Assembly (NCBI RefSeq): GCF_004016515.1 | Contig: NZ_SACT01000001.1 | Location: forward strand, 930,001 to 994,000 | Length of the DNA: 64,000 nucleotides | Direction of reading: 5' to 3' | From: Rubrivivax albus | Lineage (GTDB): Bacteria > Pseudomonadota > Gammaproteobacteria > Burkholderiales > Burkholderiaceae_C | Shown: positions 60,408 through 64,000 of the stretch, piece after piece | Position numbering within the stretch: position 1 is the first letter of the stretch | Layout: each line of letters begins with the position of its first letter | The notes under the pieces: model-generated | Databases searched by the model: none | What the model was told of the DNA's origin: nothing | The model's input: the letters and a program-made list of their open reading frames with translations, nothing else | Made by a program: the position numbers and the translations under genes

Positions 60408-61157
60408 ATGAAGGTGCTGGTACCGGTCAAGCGCGTCGTCGACTACAACGTGAAGGTTCGCGTGAAGTCCGACGGCAGCGGGGTCGACATCGCGAACGTC
60501 AAGATGAGCATGAACCCCTTCGACGAGATCGCCGTCGAGGAGGCCGTGCGGCTGAAGGAGAAGGGCGTGGTCACCGAGGTGATCGCGGTCTCCTGCGGCG
60601 TCACGCAGTGCCAGGAGACGCTGCGCACGGCGATGGCCATCGGCGCCGACCGTGCCATCCTGGTGGAGACCGACGTCGAACTGCAGCCGCTGGCCGTGGC
60701 CAAGCTGCTCAAGGCCGTGGCCGACAAGGAGCAGCCGCAACTGGTGATCCTGGGCAAGCAGGCCATCGACGACGACTGCAACCAGACCGGCCAGATGCTG
60801 GCCGCGCTGGCCGGCTGGCCGCAGGGCACCTTCGCCAGCAAGGTGGTGGTCGACGGCGGCAAGGCCCAGGTCACGCGCGAGATCGACGGCGGCCTGGAGA
60901 CGGTGGCGCTGACGCTGCCGGCCGTGGTGACGACCGACCTGCGCCTCAACGAGCCGCGCTACGTCACGCTGCCCAACATCATGAAGGCCAAGAAGAAGCC
61001 GCTGGACGTGCTCAAGCCGGCCGACCTGGGTGTGGACGTGACCCCGCGCATCACCACGCTGAGCGTGGCCGAGCCGCCCAAGCGCGGCGCCGGCATCAAG
61101 GTGCCCGACGTGGCCACCCTGGTGGACAAGCTGAAGAACGAAGCGAAGGTGATCTGA
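60408..61157 (+). CDS. etfB: electron transfer flavoprotein beta subunit
   Basis: 249 residues. Binds AMP and, with EtfA, carries electrons from acyl-CoA dehydrogenases to ETF-quinone oxidoreductase. Marks: [58 protein letters not shown] and the conserved [22 protein letters not shown] that includes the recognition loop. AGGAG lies nine bases before ATG 60408. Its TGA shares a base with the etfA ATG. Confidence 0.97.
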   Translation: MKVLVPVKRVVDYNVKVRVKSDGSGVDIANVKMSMNPFDEIAVEEAVRLKEKGVVTEVIAVSCGVTQCQETLRTAMAIGADRAILVETDVELQPLAVAKLLKAVADKEQPQLVILGKQAIDDDCNQTGQMLAALAGWPQGTFASKVVVDGGKAQVTREIDGGLETVALTLPAVVTTDLRLNEPRYVTLPNIMKAKKKPLDVLKPADLGVDVTPRITTLSVAEPPKRGAGIKVPDVATLVDKLKNEAKVI

Positions 61158-62089
61158 TGGCTGCCCTTGTCATTGCCGAACACGACAACGCGTCGATCAA
61201 GGGCGCGACCCTGAACACCGTCAGCGCTGCCGCCGCCTGCGGCGGAGACGTGCACGTGCTGGTGGCCGGCCACGACGCCGGTGCCGCCGCACAGGCCGCC
61301 GCGCAGATCGCCGGCGTGGCCAAGGTGCTGCATGCCGACGCCGAAGGCCTGGCCCATGGCCTGGCCGAGAACATGGCCGCGCAGGTGCTGGCCATCGCGA
61401 AGAACTACAGCCACATCCTGTTCCCGGCCACTGCCGGCGGCAAGAACGTGGCCCCGCGCGTGGCCGCGCTGCTGGACGTGGCCCAGGTCAGCGACGCCAC
61501 CAAGGTCATCGACGCCGACACCTTCGAGCGCCCGATCTACGCCGGCAACGCCATCGCCACGGTCAAGAGCGCCGACGCCATCAAGGTGATCACCGTGCGC
61601 ACCACGGCCTTCGACCCGGCCGCCGCCAGCGGCGGCAGCGCCGCGGTCGAGAGCCTGGCCGCGGCGGCCGACGCCGGCAGCAGCGCCTTCGTCGGCAGCG
61701 AGATCGCCAAGCTCGACCGGCCGGAGCTCACCGCCGCCAAGATCATCGTCAGCGGCGGCCGCGCGATGGGCAGCAGCGAGAAGTTCAACGAGGTGCTCAC
61801 ACCGCTGGCCGACAAGCTCGGTGCCGCGCTCGGCGCCAGCCGCGCCGCGGTGGACGCCGGCTACGCGCCCAACGACTGGCAGGTGGGCCAGACCGGCAAG
61901 ATCGTCGCGCCGCAGCTCTACGTGGCCTGCGGCATCAGCGGTGCCATCCAGCACCTGGCCGGCATGAAGGACTCGAAGGTGATCGTCGCGATCAACAAGG
62001 ACCCCGAGGCGCCCATCTTCAGCGTGGCCGACTACGGCCTCGAGGCCGACCTGTTCCAGGCCGTGCCGGAACTGATCGAGAAGCTCTGA
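61157..62089 (+). CDS. etfA: electron transfer flavoprotein alpha subunit
   Basis: 310 residues. N-terminal alpha/beta domain (about 1-190) and C-terminal FAD domain (about 195-310) with [46 protein letters not shown] and [22 protein letters not shown]. Holds the FAD of the ETF heterodimer. ATG 61157 overlaps the etfB stop (TGATG), so the subunits are made together. The acyl-CoA dehydrogenase follows after a hairpin. Confidence 0.97.
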   Translation: MAALVIAEHDNASIKGATLNTVSAAAACGGDVHVLVAGHDAGAAAQAAAQIAGVAKVLHADAEGLAHGLAENMAAQVLAIAKNYSHILFPATAGGKNVAPRVAALLDVAQVSDATKVIDADTFERPIYAGNAIATVKSADAIKVITVRTTAFDPAAASGGSAAVESLAAAADAGSSAFVGSEIAKLDRPELTAAKIIVSGGRAMGSSEKFNEVLTPLADKLGAALGASRAAVDAGYAPNDWQVGQTGKIVAPQLYVACGISGAIQHLAGMKDSKVIVAINKDPEAPIFSVADYGLEADLFQAVPELIEKL

Positions 62090-62100
62090 CCGAGCCATCC

Positions 62101-62138
62101 GCACCGAGGGCGCCACGGGAGACCTGGCGCCCTCGTGC
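62101..62138 (+). terminator. hairpin between etfA and the acyl-CoA dehydrogenase gene
   Basis: A perfect 11-base-pair stem CGAGGGCGCCA/TGGCGCCCTCG (62105-62115 with 62125-62135) plus an outer extension; nine-base loop. No U tract follows, so it may attenuate or process rather than fully terminate. Confidence 0.55.
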
Positions 62139-62158
62139 CATGTGAAGGAGAAAGACCC

Positions 62159-63934
62159 ATGACCTACCGCGCCCCCGTGCGGGACATGATGTTCGTGATC
62201 CAGGAACTCGCCGGCATCGATGCCGTGGCGCAGCTGCCTGGCTTCGAGGAGGCCGGCGCCGACACTGCGCAGGCGGTGCTGGAAGAGGCCGCGAAGTTCA
62301 ACGAAGGTGTGGTCGCGCCGCTGAACTGGACCGGTGACCAGCAGCCCTCCGCGCTGAAGGACGGCGTGGTCACCACCACGCCCGGCTTCAAGGACGCCTT
62401 CAAGGCCTTTGCCGAAGGCGGCTGGCAGGGCCTGCAGCACCCGGCGGACTTCGGCGGCCAGGGCCTGCCCAAGACCATCGGTTTTGCCTGCACCGAGATG
62501 CTCAACAGCGCCAACCTCAGCTTCGCGCTCTGCCCGCTGCTGACCGACGGCGCCATCGAGGCGCTGCTGACCGCCGGCTCGCCGGAGCAGCAGCAGGCCT
62601 ACATCCCGAAGATGGTGTCCGGCGAGTGGACTGGCACCATGAACCTCACCGAGCCGCAGGCCGGCAGCGACCTGGCCGCGGTGCGCACCCGGGCCGAGCC
62701 GCAGCCCGACGGCACCTACCGCATCTTCGGCACCAAGATCTTCATCACCTACGGCGAGCACGACATGGCGGACAACATCGTCCACTTGGTGCTTGCGCGC
62801 GTCACCGGCGCGCCCGAGGGCGTGAAGGGCATCAGCCTGTTCATCGTGCCCAAGGTGATGCCTGACGGCAGCAGCAACGACGTGCACTGCGTGAGCCTGG
62901 AGCACAAGCTGGGCATCAAGGCCAGCCCCACGGCCGTGCTGCAGTACGGTGACCACGGTGGCGCCGTGGGCTACCTGGTGGGCCAGGAGAACCAGGGCCT
63001 GGCCTACATGTTCGTGATGATGAACGCGGCGCGCTATGCCGTGGGCATGCAGGGCGTGGCGCTGGCCGAGCGGGCCTACCAGAAGGCCGTGGGTTACGCG
63101 CGCGACCGTGTGCAGGGCAAGGCGGTGGACGGCTCCACGCCTGCGGGCGGCGGCATCATCCACCACCCGGACGTCAAGCGCATGCTGATGACGATGCGCG
63201 CGCTGACCGAGGGCTGCCGCGCGATGGCCGGCGTGGCCGCGGCCGCCTACGACGCGGCGCACGCGCATCCGGACGCCGCCACGCGTGCGCAGAACCAGAC
63301 CTTCTACGAGTTCATGGTGCCGCTGGTGAAGGGCTTCTCCACCGAGATGAGCCTGGAGGTCGGCAGCCTGGCCGTGCAGGTGCACGGTGGCATGGGTTTC
63401 ATCGAGGAAACCGGCGTGGCGCAGATGTACCGCGACGCCAAGATCCTGACCATCTACGAAGGCACGACGGCCATCCAGGCCAACGACCTGGTGGGCCGCA
63501 AGACGGTGCGCGATGGCGGAGCTGCCGCCAGGGCCATCGCCGGCCAGATCGAGGCCACCGAGGCGGAACTCGCGAAGCGCGACAGCGTGGCCGCCCGCGG
63601 CATGCTGCTGCGCCTGCGCGCGGCGCGAGAGGCCTTCGTCGACGTCGTGAACTGGATGGCCGCCGAAGGCAAGGCCAACCCGGGCGGCGTCTACGCCGGT
63701 TCGGTGCCCTACCTGATGCTGGCCGGCAACCTGATGGCCGGCTGGCAGATGGCGCGAGCGCTGATGGTGGCCGAGGACAAGCTCGCCGCCGGCGAGGACG
63801 CCGAATTCATGCGCGCCAAGATCGCCACCGCGCGCTTCTACGCCGACCACATCCTCAGCCGTGTGCCCGGCCAGCGCGACAGCGTCGTCGCCGGTGCCGA
63901 TGCGGTGATGTCCATGCCCCTGGAGGCCTTCTGA
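62159..63934 (+). CDS. acyl-CoA dehydrogenase with C-terminal extension
   Basis: 591 residues, the long form with an N-terminal ~35-residue helix pair and an extra C-terminal domain beyond the ordinary 380-residue fold. FAD/substrate blocks: MNLTEPQAGSDLAAVRTRAEP, KIFITYGEHDMADNIVHLVLAR, HKLGIKASPTAVLQYGD and QVHGGMGFIEETGVAQMYRDAKILTIYEGTTAIQANDLVGRK, with the catalytic glutamate in YEGTTAIQ. Oxidises an acyl-CoA and passes electrons to the adjacent EtfAB. Acyl chain specificity is not readable. AAGGAG eight bases before ATG 62159. Its stop overlaps the next ATG. Confidence 0.93.
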   Translation: MTYRAPVRDMMFVIQELAGIDAVAQLPGFEEAGADTAQAVLEEAAKFNEGVVAPLNWTGDQQPSALKDGVVTTTPGFKDAFKAFAEGGWQGLQHPADFGGQGLPKTIGFACTEMLNSANLSFALCPLLTDGAIEALLTAGSPEQQQAYIPKMVSGEWTGTMNLTEPQAGSDLAAVRTRAEPQPDGTYRIFGTKIFITYGEHDMADNIVHLVLARVTGAPEGVKGISLFIVPKVMPDGSSNDVHCVSLEHKLGIKASPTAVLQYGDHGGAVGYLVGQENQGLAYMFVMMNAARYAVGMQGVALAERAYQKAVGYARDRVQGKAVDGSTPAGGGIIHHPDVKRMLMTMRALTEGCRAMAGVAAAAYDAAHAHPDAATRAQNQTFYEFMVPLVKGFSTEMSLEVGSLAVQVHGGMGFIEETGVAQMYRDAKILTIYEGTTAIQANDLVGRKTVRDGGAAARAIAGQIEATEAELAKRDSVAARGMLLRLRAAREAFVDVVNWMAAEGKANPGGVYAGSVPYLMLAGNLMAGWQMARALMVAEDKLAAGEDAEFMRAKIATARFYADHILSRVPGQRDSVVAGADAVMSMPLEAF

Positions 63935-64000
63935 TGCCCTTGCCCCCCGTCCTGCAGAACCTGCCGCTGCCCATCATCGGCTCGCCGCTGTTCATCGTCA
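63934..64000 (+). CDS. nitronate monooxygenase-like protein, 5' end only (runs off the window)
   Basis: Only 22 codons are visible, from ATG 63934, which shares its A with the upstream TGA. The residues MPLPPVLQNLPLPIIGSPLFIV match the N-terminus of FMN-dependent nitronate monooxygenases (2-nitropropane dioxygenase family), whose first strand is LP(I/V)xGSPLFI. Overlap with the dehydrogenase gene suggests one transcript. The rest lies beyond the right edge. Confidence 0.7.
   Translation, partial: MPLPPVLQNLPLPIIGSPLFIV

Overview
This is a contiguous piece of a very GC-rich bacterial chromosome. Gene content and order point to a betaproteobacterium of the order Burkholderiales, probably the Rubrivivax/Leptothrix/Ideonella side of it (inference). 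Supporting evidence is the ECF sigma - DUF3619 - DUF3106 - RDD chain beside ilvB, nadE followed by glnB, the tig-clpP-clpX-lon order with flanking tRNAs, three PEP-CTERM proteins and a hpnCDE squalene operon. Most of it is core housekeeping. I see no insertion sequence, prophage or CRISPR array, and no gene-free stretch longer than about 300 bases.

Layout. 1-5.1 kb: the end of a HemY-like gene, tRNA-Arg, a thioredoxin-fold protein without cysteines, a small gene with a damaged or uncertain 3' end, a stand-alone homodimeric pyruvate dehydrogenase E1, two small conserved genes and tRNA-Thr. 5.1-13.0 kb (minus strand): fbp, pepN, prfB with its programmed frameshift, a PEP-CTERM protein, an alpha/beta hydrolase and an HD-GYP-like protein with a degenerate HD site. 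13.1-21.1 kb (plus): a GNAT, an acyl-CoA synthetase, a very large BTAD-ATPase regulator and two PEP-CTERM proteins. 21.1-25.3 kb: aldo/keto reductase, YbaK deacylase, plsY, RidA, a CxxC membrane protein and a serine-hydrolase lipoprotein. 25.3-30.1 kb: YciO, the membrane pyrophosphatase hppA divergent from soluble ppa, and a FemAB-like protein. 30.0-32.7 kb: nadE, glnB and a LOG-family gene.

32.1-35.0 kb (minus) is a five-gene chain with overlapping stops and starts, led by an ECF sigma factor. 35.2-43.0 kb (plus) is the branched-chain amino acid block ilvB-ilvH-ilvC-pssA-leuA-leuA. It contains a candidate leader peptide with three Leu codons and an attenuator hairpin in front of two different types of isopropylmalate synthase. 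43.1-45.0 kb: a PBP7-like endopeptidase and an IclR regulator. 45.1-48.1 kb (minus): hpnC-hpnD-hpnE for squalene. 48.2-52.5 kb: an RND efflux adaptor and pump behind a strong promoter with a TetR-type palindrome. 52.5-59.0 kb: tRNA-Leu, tig, clpP, clpX, lon and a tRNA-Gly/Cys/Leu cluster. 59.0-64.0 kb: an MFS transporter, etfB, etfA, an acyl-CoA dehydrogenase and the start of a nitronate monooxygenase; ETF is the expected electron acceptor of the dehydrogenase.

A recurring regulatory theme is that about a dozen genes in the window have no Shine-Dalgarno but carry a -10-like hexamer only 6-9 bases before the start codon. This suggests leaderless transcripts, including for the leuA leader peptide.
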